From positions 62,001 through 126,000 of the forward strand of contig DXGM01000038.1 in NCBI GenBank assembly GCA_019113915.1: DNA of 64,000 bases, in the 5' to 3' direction. The notes under the pieces are model-generated. The model was given only the letters and a program-made list of their open reading frames with translations, did no database searches and had not been told where the DNA came from. This DNA comes from Candidatus Gordonibacter avicola. GTDB lineage: Bacteria; Actinomycetota; Coriobacteriia; Coriobacteriales; Eggerthellaceae. A program made the position numbers and the translations under genes. Shown in pieces: positions 19,274-29,400 of this stretch. Position 1 is the first letter of the stretch. Each line of letters opens with the position of its first letter.

Positions 19274-19510
19274 ATGAACAATATCGAAGACTGTGCACTA
19301 CTCAGCTACCGCATGTACGGCGAACCCATGCAGCGTGTCGTACCCTGTATATATGACGCGAGATGCCGCATCAAGGCATCACAATCCTGCTGTATCGAGT
19401 TGGCAAGCAATTTGAGTGACGATAAGGACGCACTGCGCGGTGTAGCAGCCATCCTTGGTGAGGTCGAAGACATGTTATACGAGGTGTCCGAGGTGGTCAA
19501 AAGCCGCTAA
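19274..19510 (+). CDS. Small prophage protein of unknown function, possible moron
   Basis: A 78-residue protein starting MNNIEDCALLSYRMYG. GGAGC lies 10 bases before the ATG. It reads rightward, against the lysis genes, and sits between the endolysin and attL, the usual place for an independently expressed lysogenic-conversion gene. It ends in a predicted amphipathic helix (AAILGEVEDMLYEVSEV). No domain is recognised. A terminator follows at 19,533. Confidence 0.6.
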   Translation: MNNIEDCALLSYRMYGEPMQRVVPCIYDARCRIKASQSCCIELASNLSDDKDALRGVAAILGEVEDMLYEVSEVVKSR

Positions 19511-19532
19511 GAAGTCTGAGGCTGCAAAACAA

Positions 19533-19571
19533 AACAGGGAGCACCGCGCGATGCGATGCCCCCTGTTTTTT
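19533..19571. terminator. Bidirectional terminator between moron and endolysin
   Basis: AACAGGG (19,533-19,539) pairs with CCCTGTT (19,561-19,567), with an inner GCA/TGC extension and a run of T after it. It separates the rightward small gene from the leftward lysis genes and should stop late transcription before the host ABC genes. Confidence 0.75.
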
Positions 19572-19596
19572 GCCATCACTTACATGAGTATACCGG

Positions 19597-20388
19597 CTAT
19601 AACTTTCGCAAGTACGTTTCCCCGCCGTCAGACGTGCCGATGGCGATGTATCGCACGGCCCCGCTGTAGGACGTGTAGCGGCCCCACAGGTAGCCGTCTG
19701 CCTCCTTACTCCAATCATCGAGCACAACCGTCTCACCATGCGTATAGGATGCTACCACACTGCCTGCGAGGCTTGGGGCGCCTCGCACGTTGAGGATATC
19801 GACAACGCACTCATAGCTACCACCCGAGACGTTAGGAACTGGCGTGTGGCCCCCCTGTACTGCACTATCCGCTTTGCCGTTATAGGCGAGAATGCCATCC
19901 CAGGGAAAGTCGTAGTATTCACGCACAACGCTCTCATAACCCGTCTGGTCACCTACCGCTCCGCCCGTGATAGTGCCATGCTCGTTACTCAAAAATTCGC
20001 TCAGCATATCGGGCTCTGCCGACTGACACATGGCCGTGTGGTTGGCCTCGTTTAGATAGATATCCCCGCGCTGCGCGACATAGCCGTCGCCCATAGGGTG
20101 CCACTCGAACAGCCCCGAGCCAACGAACACCGAGCGCATGTTGCCGGTGTATGTCGCCGTGTCCAGCGCGCCCTCGTAGGGCGTGCCTTCAAGCGCGACT
20201 TTCCAGCACTCAACAACCGTGCTAGAGCAGTCTCCATCACCCTGCTGGAGATGGTACGTGCGTCCGTCCACCTCCACGGGGCACGTACCCTCGCCGTCGC
20301 CCCAGCGCCCAGGCCCCTGGGTATAGCCGTGCCAGGGATGAGTACACTTGTGATGATGCAGCGTCGCCGCGACGTTCGCGCACCCCAT
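19597..20388 (-). CDS. Endolysin: NlpC/P60-like amidohydrolase with SH3 domain
   Basis: A 263-residue peptidoglycan hydrolase. Residues about 20-140 resemble the phage Amidase_5/NlpC-P60 fold, with candidate catalytic C54 in the DGDCSS motif and H117 in NEANHTAM. A linker precedes a C-terminal SH3b-like wall-binding domain (about 190-255: NVRGAPSLAGSVVASYTHGE). No signal peptide, so release through the holin is expected. It is last in the leftward late region. Confidence 0.85.
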   Translation of the reverse strand: MGCANVAATLHHHKCTHPWHGYTQGPGRWGDGEGTCPVEVDGRTYHLQQGDGDCSSTVVECWKVALEGTPYEGALDTATYTGNMRSVFVGSGLFEWHPMGDGYVAQRGDIYLNEANHTAMCQSAEPDMLSEFLSNEHGTITGGAVGDQTGYESVVREYYDFPWDGILAYNGKADSAVQGGHTPVPNVSGGSYECVVDILNVRGAPSLAGSVVASYTHGETVVLDDWSKEADGYLWGRYTSYSGAVRYIAIGTSDGGETYLRKL

Positions 20389-20390
20389 GG

Positions 20391-20654
20391 CTACTCCACA
20401 TCGGCGTTGCGACGCATCTTGTGGTAGCCCTCAAGTTCCCACACTTTGTTTCGCACGCGCTCCATGCAGATTTCCTCGCCGATCTTTCGGTCATAATTCG
20501 CCGAGTCAATACACGCCGACGTTTCGGTAATGATGAAACCGCACGACAGCTTCGCGTGCACGACAGTCATGCAGCCGAAACGGTCTTCTACGGTCACCTC
20601 AGCCGCGTTCATGATTGCGTCGATTTGTTCCGGCATAACTCGGTTATCGTTCAT
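20391..20654 (-). CDS. Gp49-like phage protein
   Basis: An 87-residue protein matching the phage Gp49/66 family pattern: a hydrophobic strand with GFIITETSACID, then a NYDRKIGEE segment, then an ending like KVWELEGYHK. The family commonly lies in lysis or tail regions. Its role is not known. It is 2 bp from both neighbours. Confidence 0.65.
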   Translation of the reverse strand: MNDNRVMPEQIDAIMNAAEVTVEDRFGCMTVVHAKLSCGFIITETSACIDSANYDRKIGEEICMERVRNKVWELEGYHKMRRNADVE

Positions 20655-20656
20655 GG

Positions 20657-20890
20657 TTATTCTCCTTTCGCCAGCTTGGCTACGCTGGCACCGTCTTCCA
20701 CCTCGGGAATACCTGCCACACTCGTTAGGACGGACAGGATGCCAGCACAGAGTGCCGTGGAACCAACCAGCGCCCAGAGAACGTCACCCATCGCCGCAGA
20801 AACCGGAATCATGGTGGCAGCTGTCTGAGCGGCAGTCTTGATGGCACGCACAGCGGCAGCCCTTGCCCACTTTTTGATCTTGGTATTCAT
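20657..20890 (-). CDS. Holin, r1t-like
   Basis: A 77-residue protein with a basic N-terminus, an AIKTAAQTAATMI segment and a hydrophobic helix leading into ILSVLTSVAG. This matches the phage r1t holin family, whose members have two membrane segments. It lies two genes from the endolysin, which fits pore formation for endolysin release. Confidence 0.8.
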   Translation of the reverse strand: MNTKIKKWARAAAVRAIKTAAQTAATMIPVSAAMGDVLWALVGSTALCAGILSVLTSVAGIPEVEDGASVAKLAKGE

Positions 20891-20899
20891 GTTTTCTCC

Positions 20900-21214
20900 C
20901 TACTCTGCTTTATCTTTGATTTCATCAATGCGCATCCATTGAGTTCTCGATGTTTCTTCCAATTTGATGATGCGGCGCTCGTGGTCGCCGATTGTGTTTC
21001 GGACAGATCGCAATTCGGCCTTGATATCCGCCACGTCTGCGCGCGTTTCACGCGAGTTCTCGTCAATGCGAACGATGCGCTCGACGTCCGCAGAATCTGA
21101 CCTTTTGTCATCCCTACTCGAACGCCACACGTTGATGACCAGACCAAGCGCCGCAACAACAAGCGCGCTCATGGTCACGATGTCGCCTCCGGTGAGTCTC
21201 ATTTCTTCCAACAT
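20900..21214 (-). CDS. Membrane-anchored coiled-coil protein (XhlA-like)
   Basis: A 104-residue protein with one N-terminal transmembrane helix (about 11-30: GDIVTMSALVVAALGLVINV) and a long charged coiled coil to the end. Such proteins sit beside holins in many Gram-positive phages and may aid lysis. AGGAGG and GAGGAAA precede the ATG. Confidence 0.65.
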   Translation of the reverse strand: MLEEMRLTGGDIVTMSALVVAALGLVINVWRSSRDDKRSDSADVERIVRIDENSRETRADVADIKAELRSVRNTIGDHERRIIKLEETSRTQWMRIDEIKDKAE

Positions 21215-21239
21215 GTTTCCTCACCTCCTTTTGCAACTA

Positions 21240-21268
21240 AAAAGCCCCAGGGCCATGCCCCAGGGCTT
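21240..21268 (-). terminator. Terminator upstream of the lysis cassette
   Basis: On the minus strand AAGCCC-T-GGGGC pairs with its complement and is followed by GCTTTTTAG. It separates the tail-fibre-side genes from the lysis genes. Either lysis genes have their own promoter or late transcription is antiterminated. Confidence 0.75.
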
Positions 21269-21293
21269 CACTCACATCAGTTGTTTTGTTGGC

Positions 21294-21719
21294 TTAGGCT
21301 GGCTGCTCCGTCCAACCGTGCAAGCCCGGCTCCCAGACATTGCCGTCAATATCAGATACCCAGCGTTTGCCCCCGTGGAGCACTACAGCTCCTGCAGCGT
21401 AGGCATCATGCGCGCCGCTGGGCTGTGTCCACATCTCCGTGCCATCCTCGGCAATGCTGATAGGCGACCACAGCGACGCTGCTGCATCCGGTGTCCAGTC
21501 AGCCTGGGAGGTATGGGCCTGCGCACAGCGGTAGAGGTTATTGTTGTGGTTAACTACGGCACCTACCGCGTAAGCAACACCATCGCCCCATGCAGGGTAT
21601 ATGGTGTTGATTTTCATGGCCTCTTCGTCAGTGAGGTCAACATCCCTTACGGCGTACTGCATGGCCGTATGCATCTGGCCAAGCATGGCAATCCTGGCAT
21701 CGAGTTCTGCTTTTTCCAT
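21294..21719 (-). CDS. Tail-associated carbohydrate-binding module protein
   Basis: A 141-residue protein with a repeat of the carbohydrate-binding module 5/12 type: YAVGAVVNHNNNLYRC followed by HTSQADWTPDAAASLW, and a second weaker copy (YAAGAVVLHGGKRWVS). Such modules often sit in phage tail proteins that touch the cell wall. It follows the receptor-binding protein genes. Confidence 0.7.
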   Translation of the reverse strand: MEKAELDARIAMLGQMHTAMQYAVRDVDLTDEEAMKINTIYPAWGDGVAYAVGAVVNHNNNLYRCAQAHTSQADWTPDAAASLWSPISIAEDGTEMWTQPSGAHDAYAAGAVVLHGGKRWVSDIDGNVWEPGLHGWTEQPA

Positions 21720-21734
21720 AGTTCACGTGCCTCC

Positions 21735-22085
21735 TTAGTTTGCACCGGTGAGGGCGTCGAGTTGGGCCTGGATATCGGCCAGGGTTGCTTGTTCCTCTTT
21801 GGCCTGAGCCTCCGCTTCGGCGGCTTTGCGGTCGACCTCTGCCTGGGCTTCGTTAAGCAAACGGGCCGCATCATCTCCCGTCGTACCATCATCAACTGGA
21901 ATTCCAAGATCAGCTTTTGCCTCGGAAAGTGTTTTGAAGCTTGTCATGCGCCCATCGCTATTCAGGACAATCACGCACTCATCTTCAAACAACGGAGCAA
22001 AGAAAGGCCGCTCTCGAAGCTCTTCAGCAGTAAGAGTTTTCCCGATCACCGTCTTTACCGTTTGGCCCTTATAGAATTCATACAT
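21735..22085 (-). CDS. Tail-region protein with C-terminal coiled coil, unknown function
   Basis: A 116-residue protein. The N-terminal half is a compact domain (YKGQTVKTVIGKTLTAEEL) and residues 70-112 are an Ala/Glu coiled coil. It may be a chaperone or minor component of the tail fibre encoded upstream, by position only. Confidence 0.6.
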   Translation of the reverse strand: MYEFYKGQTVKTVIGKTLTAEELRERPFFAPLFEDECVIVLNSDGRMTSFKTLSEAKADLGIPVDDGTTGDDAARLLNEAQAEVDRKAAEAEAQAKEEQATLADIQAQLDALTGAN

Positions 22086-22088
22086 TGG

Positions 22089-24482
22089 TTAAACTCCTTT
22101 CGGTGTCATGAATGTGAGGTAACTTCCCCTGAGGGTGTCTGTATATTGATAGGTCGGAAACACGCATACGTCGCCGTTGCTCCACGCAGCTCTATTTCTC
22201 TCACACGAGCTGATTGCGGTGCCATTCGGCTCAATAGCTGTATCGCCACTCAGCACCATCTTCATGGTGCTCATATCAAGCATGCCGACACCCTTCCTTG
22301 GTGTGCTGGCTGCGTCTGAGTATTTGAACAAGATCACATTTCCGATTTTGCCCGAGTACAAACTATCTATCGTGGCAACCTCAGGAGCATTAAATAAGAC
22401 CTCAGCTTTATAAACGGGCTCTGTTATTTTTCCGAATGCTTCACCATCAGTTCTATAGCGGGAAACCGTCGTGCCCTCTATAGTGAAAGCCTCTCCCTCG
22501 GCAAACCATGCTCTTTTATCCCCATCAGCCTTAGCAAGTTCGTATAAATACTTTCCATTGTCACGGTCATACGAAACATTGCCCGTAACCCCTGTCACAT
22601 TGTTAAAAAACGTATAAGCCATGCTAGATACATAACCAGTCGAAGTAGATGCCCAAGAAACATCCCCCAGCGGAAATATTGATTCTTGATCGGCTTCCGG
22701 TAGAGTTTCATTTGCGAGCGTCATCGTTTGCAGATCGAGTTTTTTGCTTGTGTAAGTAGACGAAGACGAGTTTCTGCGAGCAAACTTCATATGAGCGATG
22801 TTGATGTCCTTATCGAGGGAGTCACTCGCCTTTATACTTGCATAAGCAGGAATAAGCCAGCAGCAGTGTTGGTCCTTCAGGTTGTACAAGGACATATAAA
22901 CACCAGGATTTAATGTTTTGCTTGTATAGGTGAGGGTTTCTCGGTCGATATCGTAGACAACCAGATAACAATCACCAGAAAAGTAGTCTTTTATATAACC
23001 ACCAGGTACAACCGCAGCCACAAGGTAAAGGTGTCCATGACTTGGATAAACGGTTACATAGTTACATGATTGTTGTGTATTCATGTAAGTGTTACTTTTC
23101 ACAAACTTGGTAATGCCTGTGTCAAGCTCGATCTGCCGCACCACGCCTTCCGGAGACGCAACAGACAAGATCACTACCAGCTTCTCAGAGGTTGTTGAAA
23201 ACGCCGCTCTTGCATAGAAGACGGGCAAACCATCAGATGTTTCAAAATGACTAAAGTACCAGTTGTCAGGTACCTTAACGTACGAGTAGTTCAGCCCGGA
23301 AAACATACGTTTAAATGGCCCTGTATTGGTGAGGTCTAAATACCCCGCTCCGTCAAGAGCTTTGCCGTAGTCAAATTCTGTGAATACTCTTTCGTCGATT
23401 TTTTCCGGCGTTACCGACCTCGGGGACAGCTTTGCGGCTGTCACCGCGCCGTCGGACAGCTTTGCGGTGCTCACTGCGCCGCTTGCGATCTTGCCTGCCG
23501 TCACGGCGTTGGTTGCTAGTTTGGCCTCCGTCACGGCGGTGTCCGCCAACTTGCCGGTGGTTACGGACTTTTCGGCCAACTTACTGGCGCTAACTCCGCC
23601 GTTGGCGATAGAGAGGCTAGTGCCTGATTTGTGTAGGGTCGATTCGTCGGCTACTACCATTTCTTGCAGGTACTTGTCGTAGCCTACAAGTCCACCTTCG
23701 ACGTTCTTTTGGTCGTCAATCCAGCCCTTAAAAAGCGGGTCAAGTTCTCCGGTTACCGCATCCTCCACACGCTTTGCGGCGTTGTTTGCGCGCGTCACTG
23801 CCGCCTCGCTTACCGTCTGACGGGCAGCTTCGGCAACATCATAGGCCTCTTGGCGCGCAGATTCCGATGCGGTGAATTGCTTTTCGCAATCCTCGAGCGC
23901 GGCGTTAAACGCATCCGTTCGCGCCTCTTGGGCGGCGATAAAATCAGCTGCACGCGCCCGCTGAGCAGCTGCGAATTCTTCGGCGCGGGCTGCTTGTTCC
24001 GCTTCAAACGCAGCCCTCTGTCGGGCTCGCTCGGCCTCCCAAGCGGCGATGACCGCTTCGGCCTCGGCTACAAGCTTGTCAACCTGGTCAGAATACGGCC
24101 CAAGGTGAGCCTCGGCAGTTGCACTGACGTCCAAGTCAACCATGAACCGCTGTGTTGATTCGTGATAACCCACATCATCGTTTTTGCGCACAACGAAGTA
24201 ACACAGCTTGCACAAGCCGTCCGACGCCGTAGCTTCCACGGGAAGCGTGGCATCCCACACATTGCCATCGTGTTGCACGACATTCTCGCGCAAATGCACC
24301 CATGCGCCATCGGGTCGCACGAGTGCAAGTTCGAGGTACTTGCCACTTACGAAGTCATACGGTTCGCCGTCGTTTAGGATTGTTGCGCGTACGATGGTCG
24401 CCGTGTCGCCCTGGCGGCCTTCGATTTTCTCGATGCATTCCTGCGGTTTTGTCACGTCAAGCGTAATTTCGACAATTGCCAA
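22089..24482 (-). CDS. BppU-like baseplate upper protein / receptor-binding fibre
   Basis: A 797-residue putative receptor-binding protein. Residues 1-125 resemble the BppU baseplate N-terminal domain. Residues about 135-245 form an Ala/Glu/Arg coiled coil. Residues about 300-370 hold a repeated pattern of roughly ten residues (such as SVTTGKLADT, AVTEAKLATN, AVTAGKIASG, AVSTAKLSDG), typical of trimeric fibre shafts. The last 400 residues are rich in Ser, Thr, Tyr and Gly with no motif I know and are the likely host-recognition head. Confidence 0.82.
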   Translation of the reverse strand: MAIVEITLDVTKPQECIEKIEGRQGDTATIVRATILNDGEPYDFVSGKYLELALVRPDGAWVHLRENVVQHDGNVWDATLPVEATASDGLCKLCYFVVRKNDDVGYHESTQRFMVDLDVSATAEAHLGPYSDQVDKLVAEAEAVIAAWEAERARQRAAFEAEQAARAEEFAAAQRARAADFIAAQEARTDAFNAALEDCEKQFTASESARQEAYDVAEAARQTVSEAAVTRANNAAKRVEDAVTGELDPLFKGWIDDQKNVEGGLVGYDKYLQEMVVADESTLHKSGTSLSIANGGVSASKLAEKSVTTGKLADTAVTEAKLATNAVTAGKIASGAVSTAKLSDGAVTAAKLSPRSVTPEKIDERVFTEFDYGKALDGAGYLDLTNTGPFKRMFSGLNYSYVKVPDNWYFSHFETSDGLPVFYARAAFSTTSEKLVVILSVASPEGVVRQIELDTGITKFVKSNTYMNTQQSCNYVTVYPSHGHLYLVAAVVPGGYIKDYFSGDCYLVVYDIDRETLTYTSKTLNPGVYMSLYNLKDQHCCWLIPAYASIKASDSLDKDINIAHMKFARRNSSSSTYTSKKLDLQTMTLANETLPEADQESIFPLGDVSWASTSTGYVSSMAYTFFNNVTGVTGNVSYDRDNGKYLYELAKADGDKRAWFAEGEAFTIEGTTVSRYRTDGEAFGKITEPVYKAEVLFNAPEVATIDSLYSGKIGNVILFKYSDAASTPRKGVGMLDMSTMKMVLSGDTAIEPNGTAISSCERNRAAWSNGDVCVFPTYQYTDTLRGSYLTFMTPKGV

Positions 24483-24494
24483 AGTTTATCCCTC

Positions 24495-25778
24495 CTAACT
24501 TATTTTCGTATTATTGAAGTACAGCCCGTCCGCCTTAACCGTGAGCGTGCCGGTGGCACCACCATCTGACAGCACCACCGTTTTAGTGGTGACCGTCTGG
24601 GTGTTAACCTCGCGGCCAATCTGCTCCAATGTCTCGGCGGCTGACGCTATCGCCTTTCCTGATGTATCCATAAGCGCGTTTGCTGTTGTGATAGCACGCT
24701 GCGATTGCTGATAGGTGCGCGTCAGCACATCGGGCAATATCGATACGACGGTACCGAACGTTGCACTTGTCACCACGTCATTAAGTAGGTCGCGGGTTAG
24801 TGCGCCAATACGGGCTTGTAATCGCAACTCAGGGGTAAAATCGAGGTCAATCACCTGCACGGTGTCGCCCAGCCCTGAGTGGATTAGTCCATCAAAAATG
24901 CGCTGCACGGTATAGCTGACCGCCGGGGCCGAATGCTCTGCATGATAGGCTCGCGTTTCATCAAGAAGTTGCTGCTTGTCCTCGCATTCGCTGTTAACGT
25001 AGCAGCCGAACGAATGGATAAGCTGACCGCCTGGGCCAATAACGCCCCACCGTTGTATTGCCTCGGGGTCTTCGGCCTCAACGTAGGGCACGCCGCCGTT
25101 GATGCTCGCGAAAGTGAGGCGGTCAGTTACGCCGTCGGTGTTGCTTTCGAGGTTCTTCCCAAAGCCGTACACTGCGGTATACACGTCGTCCGCGAGTATG
25201 TTTTTGGTAACGCCCTCCATATTATGCGAGTACTCGAAACGGGCGCCGTAGAACCCGCCCATTGTTCTAACCAGGTTCACCCGGCGCGTCGTGACGCCGC
25301 GCGCATCAACAGCTATCGACGGATAAAACTCACCACCAAACACCCCGGCAATTTCGTGCAGCGCCTCCCATCCGGTCATGTCGCTAAGTACCACTTGGGC
25401 CGCCCCGAAGTCGTCAACTTCGCCAACTTCCCAGGCCGTTTGCTCCAGCATGATTGCCAGCGCCTCGCTCGCGGCAACGTCAGTCATTACGCACACGTCG
25501 ATATAGGCGCGTCGAAGATCTACCTGCATACTACTTTCAAGTGTGTACTCGTGCGTTTCGCCCAGTGTGTGGGTTTGCCCCGTCTCATTTACAACGTGCT
25601 CGTGCCAGTCCTCGCCAGTACTCCACAGCACCCGATCATATTTAGCGAGGATGGTATCCGTGGTAGTTAGCGCCAGGGTGTCTTCGCCGTTAATCTCCTG
25701 GTTGTGCTCAGCCGTTTCAATATCCACCAATTCGCCGAGATACTCGCCGAAGTTGCTATACACAATTGCGCGCATCAT
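24495..25778 (-). CDS. Tail-associated (Tal-like) baseplate protein
   Basis: A 427-residue protein of the prophage tail endopeptidase / Tal family, which forms the hub closing the tail tip. The N-terminal two-thirds resembles the gp27-like hub; the last 80 residues contain a coiled-coil linker. The start is ATG at 25,776-25,778, which overlaps the Dit stop codon (ATGA); a second ATG follows immediately. No clear peptidase motif is visible, so enzymatic activity is not claimed. Confidence 0.8.
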   Translation of the reverse strand: MMRAIVYSNFGEYLGELVDIETAEHNQEINGEDTLALTTTDTILAKYDRVLWSTGEDWHEHVVNETGQTHTLGETHEYTLESSMQVDLRRAYIDVCVMTDVAASEALAIMLEQTAWEVGEVDDFGAAQVVLSDMTGWEALHEIAGVFGGEFYPSIAVDARGVTTRRVNLVRTMGGFYGARFEYSHNMEGVTKNILADDVYTAVYGFGKNLESNTDGVTDRLTFASINGGVPYVEAEDPEAIQRWGVIGPGGQLIHSFGCYVNSECEDKQQLLDETRAYHAEHSAPAVSYTVQRIFDGLIHSGLGDTVQVIDLDFTPELRLQARIGALTRDLLNDVVTSATFGTVVSILPDVLTRTYQQSQRAITTANALMDTSGKAIASAAETLEQIGREVNTQTVTTKTVVLSDGGATGTLTVKADGLYFNNTKIS

Positions 25779-26494
25779 AGCCACCTTTCCCGCCATGACA
25801 CGGCGAAGGGGTGGCTGCATTCGATCGTGTGCACGCCTGGCTCCCACTCGGGCCAGTCGCTCATGATGCTCACCGGCACTACAATCTGGCCCTTGCTTGC
25901 AACGTGAGCCAAGGCGTCGATTATCAGCGGGTCGGCACTCGAAAAGTTGCCAAGGGTGCTAAATTCCACGCCGTCGAACTTAACGGTGACCTCTGCCGAT
26001 TCCGCAAGCACCGCAACCGTTGGCATGGTGGTATAAGTGCCGCCTACGTTACAGCGGATGATGCCGCCGCTTTTCGCCTCCTTAAATCGCTCACTGCCGT
26101 AGGCTACCGGGTCGGCACAACGAAAAGATATCTCAGTGCCCCGGGTATACCCGAGGCGTTCCAATTCGCTTTCATCAGCCAGTACCGCCATCAAAAACAC
26201 GTCCGGAGCGTCCGGCAGGACGAGGCGGCAGGGTTCTTTTCGGTACAGTCGGTAGGCGACCTTGCGGCGCATATCTTCTAACTGTCTGATCTGGTCTTTC
26301 TCGGTCTTTTCATCCGATACCAGATGGGCCAACACTCGCACCGTCATAGGGAGCAGACGCGCCCGCTTAACAGGCGCGCCATCGCTTCCCACCTCCGCCG
26401 TGGTAACTTCCATCGGCGGCACGAGCGGGCGAATAACATTTTCGACCATAAGTAAGCTGCTCAGGTCGTAGCCGTCGTACGTTAAGCCTTTCAT
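25775..26494 (-). CDS. Distal tail protein (Dit)
   Basis: A 239-residue Dit-family protein linking tail tube to baseplate, placed between tape measure and Tal as in most siphoviruses of Gram-positive hosts. The N-terminal half forms the ring domain (MKGLTYDGYDLSSLL start). It overlaps tape measure by 4 bp and Tal by 4 bp. Confidence 0.83.
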   Translation of the reverse strand: MKGLTYDGYDLSSLLMVENVIRPLVPPMEVTTAEVGSDGAPVKRARLLPMTVRVLAHLVSDEKTEKDQIRQLEDMRRKVAYRLYRKEPCRLVLPDAPDVFLMAVLADESELERLGYTRGTEISFRCADPVAYGSERFKEAKSGGIIRCNVGGTYTTMPTVAVLAESAEVTVKFDGVEFSTLGNFSSADPLIIDALAHVASKGQIVVPVSIMSDWPEWEPGVHTIECSHPFAVSWRERWL

Positions 26495-29400
26495 GCCATA
26501 CCACCCGCCCTCATAGTCCTCATGTTTAGCGCGTTCAGCTTCATACCCACCTTGCGGGCGAAGCTGTCCGTAATCTTGTCAATATCCGTTACGTTTCTAA
26601 CCTCCGCTTTTTCCACCTTTAGCGTGATTTCGTTATGGATGGCACGCCCAACGCCCACCGGGTTGGTACGCTTTCCCTCCACATCAATTGCGCCTTGGAT
26701 GTTGCGAATTTTGCGCATGGGCACATCCACCAAATCGCACAGCGCCTTGGCCACCGTTTCACGGGTGCGGTCAATACCACGCGCCGCGCCCAGGCCAAGC
26801 ATCTGGCCCACGGTTTTATCCATCACCGTTGAGGGTGAGTGGATACCGGCCTCCGCCCGAGCAGCTTCAATAGCTGACCTCACCGCTGCCGCAGCCGAAG
26901 CTGCGATGGCCGAAATTTTAGACTCAACGCCCTGGGCAATTCCACCGGCCAAGTTCTGCCCGGTTTCGAACCACTGTGGAACTGTCACGGCAGCCGCATT
27001 GGCTGCATCGACAGCCGTCTGCCCAACCACCTCAATAAGCGCGATACTGTCATCCTGCATGCCGAGCACTGCGGCTTGCAGCATTTCAGCGCCGGGGGAC
27101 AACGCTTTGAACTGGTTGATGGCGTTTTGGTTCGCGGCGGCGACACTGTCGTTAAACAGCTTAATGGCCGCTGCTACCTCGTCCGATGATGCCTTGGCGA
27201 GGTCACTGACCACCATGCCCCACTTTTCAAAACCGCCCTCATAAATGGCCTTGCGGAACGCCTCGGAATCTATTGAGGGGTCAATGTTCGCGAACACCTT
27301 TTCGAGGTCATCAGCGTATTGCTGCGATTCCGCGATATTTAACTTTAGGTTGCGGCTCCACTCGGTCAGGCCGGTTAGCCCGTGCTTGGTTAGCTGATTA
27401 AAGCCATCGCTCACCTTGCTCACGTAATCGGCAACACCACTGGCGAACGCGTCCATGGACACATCAAGCCCCTGCAAGTCCGCCGCGAAGTCCACCACCT
27501 CGGTAGCGGTGGCCTTAAATGCAGCCATCAGGCCATCATTGCCGTTTAGCGCCTCTTTGACATCCAAGCAGATAGAGCGGAATTCAAGCATCCACTCTTT
27601 CGGCTTTTTCATTTTTAAGTTCTGCTGCGAGTTCACGTAGAGGCTGCGCTGGGCCAGTTCCTGCTCTTTCTCAGCCAACGCTAGAGCGTCGAACTGGTCA
27701 ACAACCGCCTGAATTTCCTCGGCCGAACCGTCCGCAATCTGGTTCAGGGCCACCAGAAAATCGGCCCCGCCCTCGGCCACGCGATCAACGAAGTTCTGGC
27801 TGTAAACAACTCCGGCCTTGTTCGTGAGTTTGTCCCACGTATCAGACCAGGTGGTAGCAGCGTCCAACCCCGTGAGCAGGGAATCCTTCATTTTGTACAT
27901 GGATTGCCATTTGCCCATGTCCTCATACGACGCCGTAAGGCGGCCGGTTAGGGCCATCCAGTTATCGTATTCGGATTGAAACTTCGCGAAGCTTTCTTTG
28001 GTGGCGTCGGTGACTTTTTCCGTGGACAGCTTTCTGTCCCACTCGGCCTTTTTGTTGGCGTATTCGTTGTTTTTCGCCATAAAAGAATCAAGCGTATATC
28101 CCGCCGCTTCGATCACCTTCATGCTGTCATATACGGCACCAGTCGCCGGACGCGCATACTTTTCGGCCATGATCGTTGGGTAAACCGTGCCCCACATGGC
28201 ATCCGTGAGCACCTTCGAGGCTTCCTTAACCTCGGGAACGCGGCTTTCGTAGGCCGCAATCATCCGATCAATATATTGGTTAAGTTCGCGCTCAGCAGCA
28301 TCGGCCGAATTACCCACCATGGAGGTAGTTGCATCGGATACCAGCTTAGTGCCGCTTGCAAGCCCCTTGGAGTAATCCACAGCTGCGTGGTATCCATACG
28401 CCCAGCCACTCGTCTTGCTCATGGCCTTTTCTGTGGCAACAGATACCTTGGTGGCCGCCTTGGTTACCAGCTTGCCAGCAGCTTCAACGCCATTCGCCAA
28501 GCCCTGAGTAATAAACTTACCCATTTTGGTCATCAACTTGGACGGAGACGCAATGCCGAAGAAGGACTTAACGGCCCCCAGGGCGTCACTGCAAATGCTT
28601 GTGATCTTAGAAATAACCCAATCAGCGCCAGCAGAAATACCATTCGCTACGCCTCTAATCAGGTTTTCACCAGCTGTTTTCATTTGGCCGATAAATTCTT
28701 CCACCTTACCTGGCAAGTTGTTAAGCAGTTCACCCACTGCTGTAAGGAGCGCATCGAGAATTTTAGGCACAGCGTCAACCAATGCCTTAAAAAGCTGCCC
28801 CGCCGCCTCTCCAAGTTGCGGTAAAAAGCCGATCAGGGTACTTGACACCTGGTCAATTAACTGCGGCAAGTTCTCAATCAGTTGGGGCAGCATCTCGATA
28901 AACGCCGTGACCAGCGCCATAAAGAGCGCAAGGCCAGCTTCGAGCAGCGCGGGCATGTTGGCAATTAACGCCGAGGAAAGTTGTTCCACCAACGTAGGCA
29001 ATTGCTCAATCAGCACCGGCACAATCTCAGACAGCGAGTTAACAAGTGCGGTAAAGAGTTGGATACCGGCGGCAAGCAGTGTCGGAGCCATCTCCACCAG
29101 CGCGGGCACAAGCTGGGTGATCATGTCGGTAAGCCCAGTCACAATGACCGGTAGCACCGTGGGCAGCACCGTAACGATGGACTGTAGCGCCGTAATTAAC
29201 GCGCCCGTCAGCGCAGGCATTGCGGCCACTACCTGCTGCACCAGTGCGGGCAGCATAGTCGCAACCTGCTGAGCCATGATTGGCAGCCCCGTGGTCAACT
29301 GCTGCATATTAGCCAGCAGCCCGTTTGCCATGCCCTGTAAATCAAGCCCGCCGGCAGCGGCGGCCATACTCATACCGAGCAGACCAGCTGACACCGCAGC

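Noticed and set aside
23400-23640. Short tandem DNA pattern that might be read as a CRISPR-like repeat
   Set aside because: It is the coding repeat of a fibre shaft in frame; units are contiguous and diverged with no spacers.
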